A DNA stretch of 64,000 nucleotides from Mesostigma viride (Eukaryota > Streptophyta > Mesostigmatophyceae > Mesostigmatales > Mesostigmataceae), in contig RPFO01000253.1 in the NCBI GenBank assembly GCA_009746045.1, forward strand, positions 4,027,832 to 4,091,831, in the 5' to 3' direction. The position numbers and the translations under genes are program-made. A model generated the notes under the pieces. That model saw only the letters and a list, made by a program, of their open reading frames with translations, did no database searches and was not told the DNA's origin. Positions 11,715 through 21,271 of the stretch are shown in pieces (position 1 is the first letter of the stretch; each line of letters begins with the position of its first letter).

Positions 11715-13543
11715 ATTAATTAATTAATTAAACACGTGCTCCCGTTGGGGAGTCACGGAGCACCGAAGTGCTTTTAATCCCTGTGTGTGCACACCAGGAG
11801 AAAGGGCAGAGACCCCCAGTCTCCTTCATGCCAAATGCATGCCACAGCTGCATGCAGGCACGCTAGCTAAACGGACACGCTAACGATCCGGCAGTCTGTG
11901 GGTGCAATAAGACCCATGTGAGCATATCATAACAAGGAGCGTGGGCAAGTAATCTGATCGAAGCCAGGATGTAGTGCTCATGGCTGTACAAAGACTAAGC
12001 TAAGGCTATGGCTGGTTGTGCATGTACTGTGCGTGAGCGGTGCACGTGACTAGGTATGGTGGCACAGCTAGGCAACCATTCTAAGCATGGCTGCCATGGC
12101 GGCAGTGGCTACCAATGAAGGCAAGCTAGGGCTATTCTAGTCTAGCAGCTGGGGGCGTCCACATCTTGTGGTTGATCATCAGGTCCCCGCCCCTCCAGTA
12201 CACCTTGGGTTTCTGGGGGTCCTGCTTGTGGCGGAGGTATTCAGGCCACAGGTCACGCCGCTGCTGCTGCTGAGCGGGGGTCAGGTCGTCGTCCAGCGTC
12301 CAGGTGAGGTCGTGCAACCGCTTGCGACGAGAGAGGAACCGCTGCTTGTCCTCACGGGAGGGGAAGGTGAGCAGGACTGGTGGGGGAGCCGCCTTGGACA
12401 TCCCGTGAGTGGGGAAGGCGGTGGCACCCACGCAGTTCTACCTCACCTACCAGGCCCATGAGGGTAAGGAGCTGGTCCTTAAGCTCGTCGGCAAGGTAGG
12501 TTGACGTCTCACCTGGCTTCTGGGGGAAGCGACGCAGCACCACCCGGCAGTCGCGGCGGGTGCGGTCGGTGGCCTCCCGTTGTTGAGCCTGGAGAAGGTC
12601 TTCAAGCTCCTGGAGCTTCGTAGCGATGGCGTCGGTGGTGGAGGCGGTCGCTGTCCGCAGCAGGTCGCGATCCGCATAGGAGAGGGGCGGGAGGTCACCA
12701 GCATCCAGCCGGGGTGGCTGGGATGCGATGGTGGCCGTCTGCTCCGCTATCTTTGGGACCTGTGAGGCCAGGGCCTCGGTGTGGGCGGTGATGGCTTCAA
12801 GCTTCTTCACGAGCACGCCGCACAAGTTTGCCCTCCACCTGGGTAAGGCAAGAGACAAGTGCAGCGTGCGTTTCCGATACCTGCGCCGCGGTGTGCAGCG
12901 TCGTGAACTGGGGCCAGCTGGAGCTTGTGGACGACCTTGGTTTCCACATTGGAGACCCGGGCCTCCACCGTTTTGAGCGTCGTGTTCAGCGAGGTCAGCT
13001 TCTCGGCCAACGGCCAGGTCACGTGCTCCTCCAGCACTGCTCGGATGTCATCCTTGCAGAGGCCGGGAGGAAGCCGATGTGGCTGTCGGCCGCGCAGGCT
13101 GGGCTGGGGCGCGGATCTTGGCTGCGATTTTGTCCATAGGTAGCTGGTAGAAGCTGCACAGGATGGCGAGGCGGTGGTTGAGCTCTGGCCTGGCAAAGAA
13201 CGCCTCCTGGTTAATTGTCGGCGGGGATGGGCCCTGCATGTGGCCCCATGGAGCTTGCAATCCTGGGCTAAGAAACGCACTATTTCGGCGCATTCTGCTG
13301 TGGTCAGCTGCAGCCAGTTCAGAAAAGAAAAGCGGTCGTAATCTGGTAGGTACTTTCGCCATTTGTGTTCGTGGCAGGGTTTCTTGGGCTCGGGCGAGGC
13401 GCTTGGCGATGGGTTTGCTGGCGATGTTGCGAACCCAGGCGGCTGGGCAAGGACGATGGCGAGTGGGTTGGGCTGGGAGCCCGGGAAAGCTCCTTAATTT
13501 CCAAACCCCGTTTTGCTTTTGGGGTCGTCATAGCTGCTTGCAT
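11715..13543 (-). mobile_element. ORF1-only LINE (APE/L1-like family), decayed
   Basis: The minus-strand element starts near 13543, carries a broken ORF1 (13362-12132), and ends at 11715-11765 with the family hairpin plus (TTAA)n tail. No reverse transcriptase lies between ORF1 and the tail; only about 365 bases of untranslated sequence (12131-11766) separate them. It is either an internal deletion or a half-LINE that depends on another element's RT. Confidence 0.65.
12132..13362 (-). pseudogene. LINE ORF1 protein (coiled coil + RRM-like), frameshifted
   Basis: ORF1p of a LINE, an RNA-binding nucleocapsid-like protein. A start at 13362 gives MAKVPTRLRPLFFSEL and continues to about 13060. A second frame (about 13060-12860) is a heptad-like coiled coil (LNTTLKTVEARVSNVETKVV). 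A third (12858-12460) has a coiled coil and then an RRM-like strand, CRVVLRRFPQKPGE. The last (12430-12132) has PVLLTFPSREDKQRFLSRRK and DLTPAQQQQRRDLWPEYLR, closely recalling the C-terminal domain of L1 ORF1 proteins. At least two or three frame changes break it, so it is not translatable as it stands. Confidence 0.75.
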
Positions 13544-13639
13544 GTCACGTGCGTAACTTTGGCAATACTGCGTTTCAGCCGTAACCGATTATACTGGCAT
13601 GTGCGTCTCAAAAAAGCGCATCGAATGCAAGTGGTCTGA

Positions 13640-13960
13640 CCGAATTTGGGGCTCAGACGCAAAAGATCTGAGCTCCGCCGTCAGCCATACCGCCGTCAGC
13701 CATTTTCGTCACTTTACGACGTAGCTAATGGATGGATATGAGCTGCACATGGATATGAGCTGCATATGTTATATTTAATGTGTCTGCCCATTTCCAGGTC
13801 AAACCGACGTTAACTGTGTTGTTTGTGGAATAGTAATTATGAATAAAACTAGGAGTTTTGGAATTTTTTATGCTTTTGGATGTCACCATTCTGTGAGCAC
13901 CAAGTGGCCAACCAAGGTGTGACTTGGCACAGTATTAAATCTGGGTACCATGGGGAAGCG
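13640..13960. other. No gene recognised
   Basis: Short unique stretch between the LINE ORF1 element and the next LINE 3' end. I see no reading frame with family resemblance and no element termini. Confidence 0.4.
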
Positions 13961-13964
13961 TTTT

Positions 13965-14125
13965 GATGAGTAGGGTAGTTTGGATTTTTCTAGAATAGGT
14001 AGATTAGCGTTAGGTTAGTTAGATTACGCGGCTCTCTCCACTCCACCATCCATCAAGCAAGGAATATGTGCTACATGATCTCCCAACGGAGGCATGTTAT
14101 ATAATTTAATTTAACTTAATTTAAT
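13965..14125 (+). mobile_element. LINE 3' end, second subfamily
   Basis: The sequence contains TTTTCTAGA...TAGATTAG, CCATCCATCAAGCAAGGAA, TATGTGCTACATGATCTCCC and AACGGAGGCATGTTATA, followed by AATTTAATTTAA. The same string of modules occurs at 33480-33580 (+) and, inverted, at 47530-47700. It is a truncated LINE 3' terminus. Confidence 0.65.
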
Positions 14126-14221
14126 GGGGAAGCCAGCCACCAAGTTTTACCATCATCCGAATATTAGTGCAGCTATGAGGAATAAGAATGTCTTTTTTTG
14201 GCACTTTCAGACCGTTCGATC

Positions 14222-14491
14222 GAGTTGAGTTGAGTTGAGTTGAGTTGAGTTGAGTTGAGTTGAGTTGAGTTGAGTTGAGTTGAGTTGAGTTGAGTTGAGT
14301 TGAGTTGAGTTGAGTTGAGTTGAGTTGAGTTGAGTTGAGTTGAGTTGAGTTGAGTTGAGTTGAGTTGAGTTGAGTTGAGTTGAGTTGAGTTGAGTTGAGT
14401 TGAGTTGAGTTGAGTTGAGTTGAGTTGAGTTGAGTTGAGTTGAGTTGAGTTGAGTTGAGTTGAGTTGAGTTGAGTTGAGTTGAGTTGAGTT
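14222..14491. repeat. GAGTT pentanucleotide microsatellite
   Basis: About 54 perfect copies of GAGTT lie next to a copy of repeat family X. The Leu-Asn-Ser-Thr frames across it are artefacts. Confidence 0.98.
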
Positions 14492-14695
14492 TATTTCCGC
14501 GCTCGCTGTGCGCTTTCAGCGCAGCTCGCTTCGCTCGCCGGGCGCTTCGCGCGGGTTGGCGGTCAGTTGGTCCCCTAATAATTCTTTCGTATTGGTGTTC
14601 AGTACTAAAATTCCCAGGATTTCCGGATTGGCGGGGAAGTCGCGATGCCCTGGATAGTGCCGGATGGCTACTCATCACCAAATAGTATACTACTA
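14492..14695 (+). repeat. Dispersed repeat family X, copy 2
   Basis: It shares the GC-hairpin block (CGCTTCGCTCGCC), then TTGGCGGTCAGTTGGTCC, then GATGCCCTGGATAGTGCCGG with the inverse of 38515-38650, where the text reads TTGGTGGTCAGTCAGTCC and GATGCCCTGAATAGTGTCGG. It lacks the GGGTGACCCGG end that is present in copies 1 and 3. Confidence 0.6.
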
Positions 14696-15130
14696 TAGGA
14701 TTACTATCCGGCCCTCCCCGAGGCCACTACAGAATCTCTGTCTGGCACACTGGCAACAGTGTGACCCCGCTCTCGCTGTAGTACCTCAGCGTCGTGCATC
14801 ACTTGATTTATTTCGTCCTGCATGTACAAGCTAGTGTTTACTTGTATTCCTCACGGTGACCTTACGCGTGCCGGTCAACCTGGCTTCCCTGGTCACATAC
14901 TGCTCCCTTCTAAACATATCCGGCACCTATCACATTACACACATTGATTGGGTAACCGGCTGGTCGATGCGTGGTACCCCTTAATTCAAGGGGTAGTAGT
15001 TCACCTAACGATATTCTCATTGGTTAATAAAGAAACCCATTTACCCGGAAATATTTCGTCCTGTACTGGGTGTGTCCTGGATGTGGGAATTACTTATAAA
15101 AGATGCATCACCCACCCACTGACAAGGCTG
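14696..15130. other. No gene recognised
   Basis: Unique intergenic stretch of about 430 bases with no supported feature. Confidence 0.4.
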
Positions 15131-15800
15131 GTATGTTAGCCGCAAGACACGGACACCAGGGACGGGAATTCGATGTTAAAGACAGAGTTAAAAAAAGAAA
15201 GCGACCGCCGTCCCATAAATGGACGCGAAATGGATGCACGATGAATGCCCTGCTCCGCCATTAGGATATCAGTTTCGTGCGGGGAGAAGCCAGCCGTGGC
15301 TGTAGGCGGGGTGGTCTCCTTCATCACTACTTGCCATCCGCTATCCTTGCATACTGCATCTGCCTCCACCATTAATTAATTAATTAATTATCAACATCAC
15401 TCCGTTGGGAGTAGATGTAGCACATAGCCCTGAGAAGGGGCATATGGCTTTTAATACATTCTAGGCTACTTCATGCAAGGGTCGGTGGGAATGTAAGCTA
15501 CCCCTGCTCTAGGTGCACCAGGGCACCCGCACCCTCATGGTCTATCACGCTATGCCCGGGTAAGGGGGGAGCATGCCTGTGAGGGGAAAGATCATCATGG
15601 CTATACAAAAACTAGAGCGTGGCATCTCAGCAGAGAGCAGCTCTCTGCATGGGCACAGCATTACTAAATAAAACTAGGCATCGTCTGGAGTGTGGCTCAT
15701 CATAGGCACACATGTACATGATTACATAAAGCGCGTGGCTTAGCTGGAATAGGGCCTCTAGGAGGCGTACATGTACATGGCCACGGTCTATCTATTCTAC
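15131..15800 (-). mobile_element. APE-type LINE 3' fragment with (TTAA)n
   Basis: The minus-strand frame at 15372-15250 reads GWQVVMKETTPPTA, matching the C-terminal tail RWQVVMKETTP of the RT at 49930. A (TTAA)n tract with the CTCCGTTGGGAG hairpin sits at 15372-15415. The segment 15590-15700 (GGCATCTCAGCAGAGAGC, then a CTCTCTGC hairpin) is shared with 47440-47520. It is a composite of LINE 3' pieces. Confidence 0.55.
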
Positions 15801-15804
15801 ACTA

Positions 15805-16345
15805 CTACTGCCTCCACCATAGTACAGAGAAACCAGGAGGCAGCCCGGTTCTGAGCCCGTCACGTCTAGGGTAGCACATGTCCATGCCGAGTCTATCACG
15901 AAAAGTCCATGGCGGCGGGCCGTGGCGGCCGGCCCTGGGGGCTGGTTGGCCAAGCCGCTGGCGGGGCCGGCCAGACTGATCGAGGGCGGTCATGTCTACC
16001 CGGACTGGTGCGAGCAAGATGTCCTACAAATGCTATCCTACGATGCATGCCTATTATCTCATCTGTAATGCGTACAAGGCATGCCCTTATATACAAAGAC
16101 CCTAACGACCTACTATGTGTGGAAAACCCTCAATCATTCAGGACCTGTCGGATCATCCTGTAGAGTGTAGACGCCTAGACGGTGCCGTAACTGCCGTTCA
16201 GCGCCAAGTGACCAGCTTGTCCGTGAGCGTCCATGCCTCAACGCCGTACTAGGTGAGCACCGTGATCATGAGGACCAGGACCTTGAAGAGCACGCGCTTG
16301 CGGTCCTCGCCCACTGAGGCTTTTCGCAGATGTAATCCTTCCCAG
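15805..16345 (-). pseudogene. LINE reverse-transcriptase C-terminal remnant
   Basis: Read on the minus strand, 16096-15805 contains RRIAFVGHLARTSPGRHD and, in another frame, TFRDRLGMDMCYPRRDGL. Both match the tail of the RT at 49650-49860 (RRLGLAGHLARTDQVD and TFRDRLGMDMCYTRRDGL). Several frame changes show decay. Confidence 0.65.
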
Positions 16346-16379
16346 ATCATTAATTCCCGGATAGGCATGTCGTGGGCGC

Positions 16380-17640
16380 AACTCCATTAATTAATTAATT
16401 AATTAATTAGACTCGTGCTCCCGTTGGGGAGTCACGGAGCATTAACCCCGCGATGGATGGATGGATGGGTGCAAACATTCCTACCGGTCTAATCTATCTA
16501 CATTGGCTACATACTACATCTACCTAACAGCATTCTAACTACAACATCTATCTAGTGTCAGGCAGCCGCACGCTGCCCGAGGGGGAGCTATCTGGCGGCG
16601 TGCCTCCCGCGGGACTGCACACGCGGGCGCTTCCCCACTGGGGGGGGCTCGTTAATTGTCCTCTATGACCTGGGCCCACTTGGCCTTGTCCATCATCTTC
16701 TTCCAAATCACGGAGAGGCTGAGGCCCCCCATGTCCTCTACTAGCTGTTCCTTGAAGGTGCGGGCCTTGCGGCGTCTAACATCACTAGGCCCAGCCCACG
16801 TCCGGTGAAGGAGGTGCCGGCCAGGCTGGGCTGGTCGCAGTCCTGCGGGGGGGCCACGTGAGGTGTCTACCTGGTTGGTGCGAGCTAGGTGCCCTACAAG
16901 CTGCAGGCGGCGTTGCTTAATGGTGCTGGTGATATAGGGCATGCCCTGGTACAGGTCCTCATTGCGGACATGAGCAGCATATCCTACTCTGAAAATGGAA
17001 CGCAGCATGCTGGTGACCGCGCCGTCCAGCTTGCGGGCCAGGTCGGCGGTGAGCGGTCCACGTCTCGGCGCCATACGTGAGAACAGGAAGGACGAGGACC
17101 TTGAACAGGTCCTGTTTCTCGATCTTGCCCAGGGGCTTGCGCCACAGGGCCCGGTACTGACGTAAAGCGTGCCAGGCGAGGGAGATGCGATGGTCCACAT
17201 CAACCTCGCAGCTGGGGAGCAGGCTGCCCAGCAGCTTAGCGCGGTCCCGATACACGGGACTCGAGAGCCGTCTAGGAGATAGAGGGGCGGCGGTGAGTTG
17301 GTGAGCCCAACCGCCAGGGCCTCTGTCTTCTTGCTGACCTCAAGCCCCACTGCACGGGCCTCGAGAGCCAGGCAGTCAAGCCATGTCTGCACGTGCTCAG
17401 TGTCCTCGAAGAGGGTGGTGTCGTCTGCATAAATGATGTCTGCTAGCCGAATCTCCGTGTCCGCACCGCCATGCCAGAATTTGTTAGCAACCTGCACTCC
17501 TGGTTCAGCCCTGCCCACGATGCGGGCAAATCGCTTGCGCGCCTGAATCATTACGTATTCGACAACAATAATGAACAGGTAGGGCGACAGCACGCAGCCC
17601 TGCCACACACCCTTCTGTAAAGGGCATGGTGGCAACTCCA
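16380..17640 (-). mobile_element. 5'-truncated APE-type LINE with 3' UTR and (TTAA)n
   Basis: The coding part (17640-16652) is followed by a 3' untranslated segment with TGGATGGATGGATGG, ACCGGT, the CTCCCGTTGGGGAGTCACGG hairpin and (TTAA)n at 16387-16410. The 5' side is cut at about 17640, where a plus-strand piece of a related LINE begins. Confidence 0.75.
16652..17640 (-). pseudogene. LINE reverse transcriptase, C-terminal half, frameshifted
   Basis: Contains the RT motifs GVWQGCVLSPYLFIIVVEYV and the catalytic IIYADDTTLFED box (YADD), then LDCLALEARAVGLEVSKKTE (palm/thumb). A frame change near 17250 leads into RAKLLGSLLPSCEVDVDHR and LPVLTYGAETW. A second change near 16970 returns to DGAVTSMLRSIFRVGYAAH and RLQLVGHLARTNQVDTS. 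It ends at a stop at 16652. The fingers and endonuclease domains are missing. Confidence 0.8.
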
Positions 17641-18155
17641 TTACCATGCACCGCTGTTGGTGGAGCAGCCCCGCCCTACCCCGGATCTTCACTGAGCGCC
17701 ACCTGTTCAAGGTCGTCATTCTGACGATCCTGACCTACTACGGCGCCGAGACGTGGACGCGCTGACGCATCACGCAGGAGCTGGAGAAACAACTCGAGGC
17801 AATGTCATGCACCAAGATGCTGCGCGGGGCTCTTAATACCCCCCTTGGGTTTTAGCAATGAGGATATGTGCGTTGATTTGCCATATGTTTCCCACATTCA
17901 ATTAGGCTTAGGCACCTGAGCCTATTGCAGCTATAGCTGGGCTGCACAGATCAGGTAGACACATCGGATAGACCAGCTGGCACCAAGCCCGCACAGCCCG
18001 GGCGTTTTGTCCTCACGTGGCGTGCCCCAGGCCACCGGCGCGGCCGGGCCGCCATCCATGCATGGACTTTCCGTGATAGGCTCGGCATGGACATGTGCTA
18101 CCCGAGGCGGGACGGGCTCATGCCTGGACAGCCTCCTGCTTTGTCTACGACAATG
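17641..18155 (+). pseudogene. LINE RT C-terminal fragment, split by a second LINE
   Basis: Plus-strand copy of the RT end: HLFKVVILTILTYYGAETW at 17700, then decayed sequence matching VSHIIRHRRLGLAGHLART, and TFRDRLGMDMCYPRRDGL-type text at 18055-18120. It breaks off at TTTGTCTAC...TCTGTAGTATAT and resumes at 19405 (GGAGGCAGATTGCTCGCAAG). Between lies a minus-strand LINE of the restriction-like-endonuclease type. Confidence 0.7.
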
Positions 18156-19404
18156 TCTGTAGTATATATATATTAAAAATATAATTACTTACAGCAGAGT
18201 GAAATCACTCAAACCATTGAAAGCAAACGCCCAGCTATAAACCTATATACAGAGCCATGTCAAAGCTCTATACTACGATAAGACCAATGGAAACGCCTAA
18301 CGGGAGGAACCTAATAGCCCTGCTGCACCGCAAAATCAGCCCGCGTACGGCGGAGCATGATGTCAGCCATGGCCCGAGTCAGCGCCACCGACAAGCGCTG
18401 ACGCCAATATGACGTCCAGGTCCGCGCCGACCATGGGGCCCGCTGGCCCTCCAGGTCCAGCCGGTCCTCCCGGAGCCGGCAACACTCCTTGAAGAAGGCG
18501 GAGGTCAGGGGCCCCATGGCCCCAAACTCCTCCAGGACAAAGGGCACCACACGATGGTGCCCGACGTCGCCGTAGGCCAGGAGCTTGGCCCGCTCCGCCC
18601 GGTCCGCCGTGTAACCTGCCGTGAGGGAGGCCCCAGCCACGTGGCTAAGAGCCAAGGGCCGCGCCACCGAAACGTCAATAAGCAGATGCCGGCCACCCCC
18701 TCAAAGTCCAGCACCACGATGTCAGGCCGGTGGTTGGGGAATAGAAGGCAGCGCCATCCGCATCCTCGGACCGGATGTTCGCGTGGGGGAAAACCGACCG
18801 AATCATGGCGAGCACCACCGTCAGGAGGACAGTGTGCAAATACAAATACCAATTCTGATTCTGTTGGCCCCCCATGCAGGCAAGGTAGTGAGTCCCCGTG
18901 GGATCCAGCGGCTGCCCACAGCTACCACAAGGCCGCCCGGCCGGAACAAGAGGCTGCGGGGCAAATAGCTGGTGCCGGAGCGCCACCGAGTAGTGGCTGG
19001 GAGCCAAGGCGAATGGGGGGGCCATGGGAAGAGCACGAAGGTACGCCGAGCCCACACTCCGCAAGGAAAGCGAGAACAGCCACGCACGTCCCTGGGCGTT
19101 GAGGTCCGCGAAAAGAGCAATCCAATCAGCCGTGTGCAGAATACCCGCGTAGGTTTTCTGGTGTTTATCGATGACGCGAGCAGGGAATGCGGCGGGAGAT
19201 TGAACGGAGGCGACCGATGGAGTGCCGCGAGGGAGGTGGCGCTGTACCGCCTGAGCGGCACGGACGGGAGAACAGGCCTGCTGGATCTCAGCATAGGCCT
19301 CCTGGATGGCGGTGACGAAGGGCAAAGGGCTGCTGGGGTCCAGGAGGTCAGGCGCTGCCGTAGTATATATCTGTAGTATATATGTAGTATATATCTGTAG
19401 TATA
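18156..19404 (-). mobile_element. REL-type LINE (3' part) inserted in another LINE
   Basis: Minus-strand fragment. It ends on the left with an A/T-rich tail (TATATATATTAAAAATATAA at 18162-18181) and on the right with three or four CTGTAGTATATAT units. The sequence GTAGTATATAT is on both sides, and the interrupted LINE reads straight through in the uninterrupted copy at 49880. The insertion therefore appears to have targeted or duplicated an (AT)n tract. Confidence 0.7.
18311..19370 (-). pseudogene. LINE C-terminal CCHC + restriction-like endonuclease domain
   Basis: The minus-strand frame from about 19370 gives DLLDPSSPLPFVTAIQEAYA and FSLSLRSVGSAYLRALPMAP, then the CCHC motif CGSCGQPLDPTGTHYLAC and GGQQNQNWYLYLHTVLL. 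One frame change near 18740 leads to the second half: a RPDIVVLDFEG-like core, then VVPFVLEEFGAMGPLTSAFF and WSARTWTSYWRQRL, to a stop at 18311. C-x2-C-x9-H-x3-C followed by RPD-x15-D is the layout of R2-like restriction-like endonucleases. The reverse transcriptase is not present. Confidence 0.7.
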
Positions 19405-19560
19405 TATGGAGGCAGATTGCTCGCAAGGATAGGTGGCAAGTAGTGATGAAGGAGACCACCCCCAATAAGTCAGTGGCGGGGCTCGATCCGCGTGTGACAC
19501 GGTTTGCCATTCATAGCGATTCGGGCCGTGGTGCCCACAACCCTGTAAGTAGGAACTAGA
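19405..19560 (+). pseudogene. Resumed LINE RT tail (second half of 17641-18155)
   Basis: GGAGGCAGATTGCTCGCAAG, GATAGGTGGCAAGTAGTGATG and GCATTCATAGCGATTCGGGC-like text match 49890-50010. It encodes the end of the RT ORF (RWQVVMKETTP...GIHSDSGRGAH in the better copy). Confidence 0.7.
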
Positions 19561-20235
19561 TAACTCGCACCATCCATTCCATCCTATGTTCCTCTCGATC
19601 CCGCTGCATGAGGACTTATGCTCCCGTGACGCAGCTAGTCCCGTGTACACTAATTAACAAAATTGTCACTTTAGTGGTCAACGCCGGCGGACTACCTGCG
19701 GACTGCTTGACGCGGAGTCGCCGGGCTACATGCAAGTTCTTACCAAACTCGCCCTTTGTTGCTGCCGCGCCATTTTCTACTTCTTTTCGTCACATGGCTT
19801 GCGTTGGGTTCAATTCGTCGAGCATCGACGCTCATCGACGGTGCAATCCGACGGCGGAGAATAAGTTCGCCGCAGCACAGCGACGCAAGGGCTCTTTTCC
19901 ATGTACAACGTGAGATGCAAAGCTAGCCCGCATCGCTGACCGGAAATTCTGTCCAACACCGTCGTATAGTACTACCAGCCTCACACGCCTCCTAGCCCGC
20001 CTTGAGCGGGATGAGGCCCAGTCGACACGCCGGCTACCCCAGCCAGGACGGAGACGACGCATATCCGTCCTGAAAGAAAGCTTCCATGCGTTGACAAGCA
20101 TTAACCCCAATCGCCACCCTCCCCCCCCCCCCCCCCCCCCACCCCACCCCCACCTCCAGCACTACCCTTCTCTGGACACCCCCACCCCCACCCCCACCCC
20201 CCCGCTAATAGGGCAACGACCCATTCTTGGTATTG
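19561..20235. other. LINE tail remnant and C-rich tract, no gene
   Basis: 19561-19660 resembles the untranslated tail seen at 50040-50110 (CTTATGCTCCCGTGACGCAG). The rest is unique. A C-run (about 20 C) and CCCCAC-rich sequence lie at 20119-20203. Confidence 0.45.
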
Positions 20236-20432
20236 CAAGTTTTAACCTAGGGCAACGTGCGGCTGCCTAGATAGATGTTGTAGCTAGAATGCTGTTAGAT
20301 AGATGTAGTATGTAGCCAATGTAGATAGATTATAGACCGGTAGGAATGTTTGCACCCATCCATCCATCCATCGGGGTTAATGCTCCGTGACTCCCCAACG
20401 GGAGCACGAGTCTAATTAATTAATTAATTAAT
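20236..20432 (+). mobile_element. LINE 3' end, orphan fragment
   Basis: Same module order as 11266-11482: GATAGATGTTGTAG, AGACCGGTAGGAA, CCATCCATCCATC, the GACTCCCCAACGGGAGC hairpin and a (TTAA)n tail. There is no coding sequence. Confidence 0.75.
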
Positions 20433-21271
20433 AGTACTACCAGTCGACCGCATCTCTGCCTTTTAACCGTCGAATGCGCGCAATTGATCTAGAAAGTAGA
20501 AACGTCTCCGCGACACTTCCGCGACTTCAGTAAGTACTTTCCGTCACCCTTGACATGTATGTTGTCGTACAACACTACAAATTAACGCCAATAGAAACTC
20601 GCCTCCACACATTTATCTCCTCAAGCCGCCCTGGGTGCCTGTGCTTGTTAAGGAGGCATGAACCATCATGGCGGTGCAGGTGCACCTAGTGCACCCAGAG
20701 CAGGTGATAGTTGTACATCCTCCACCTGCAGGTTGTCGCCCTGATTGTATTACAAACCCATAGATGCCCCTTTCTCAGGGCTATGAGTTACATATGCTCC
20801 CAACGGAGCTATGATTTTAATTAATTAATTAATTAATTAATCTCGATAGAGGCATGCATGAATAATTTAATGTCAAGGTACCTCTTCATTAATCTCGGCC
20901 CCCACTCTCTGCTAATTTGCTATAGTGTGCTAAAAAGAGCCAATTTGGATCCGACTTAAAAAGTGTCACAGGGACATTAATTAAATTGCATGATCCTGCA
21001 TGCCACACTGATGGCAGCACAGATCGAAAAACAACATTGCAGCGACCAACAAGGACAGTGACCATGGTGGCCACAGGCTGCCGCACCGTACATACACTCA
21101 TGCATGCGTGTCTCTCGCAGCACTACGCTTTACGCTATGCGCACGGTGCACACTTGTCAATTTACATACAAATGTAATTAGGGCGTCCTGATGCCAACAA
21201 GACGTCACGCAACGGGGGGAAAGGAGGCCTGCAAGCTTAATCCTAGTTGGCATCTTACTGCGAACGCAACC
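20433..21271. other. No gene; LINE-type (TTAA)n end at about 20765-20845
   Basis: A plus-strand LINE-like terminus (CTCAGGGCTATGAG, CTCCCAACGGAG hairpin, TTAATTAA repeats) lies at 20770-20845. The remaining sequence up to the stop codon of kinase gene 2 has no supported feature; it includes that gene's 3' untranslated region. Confidence 0.5.
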
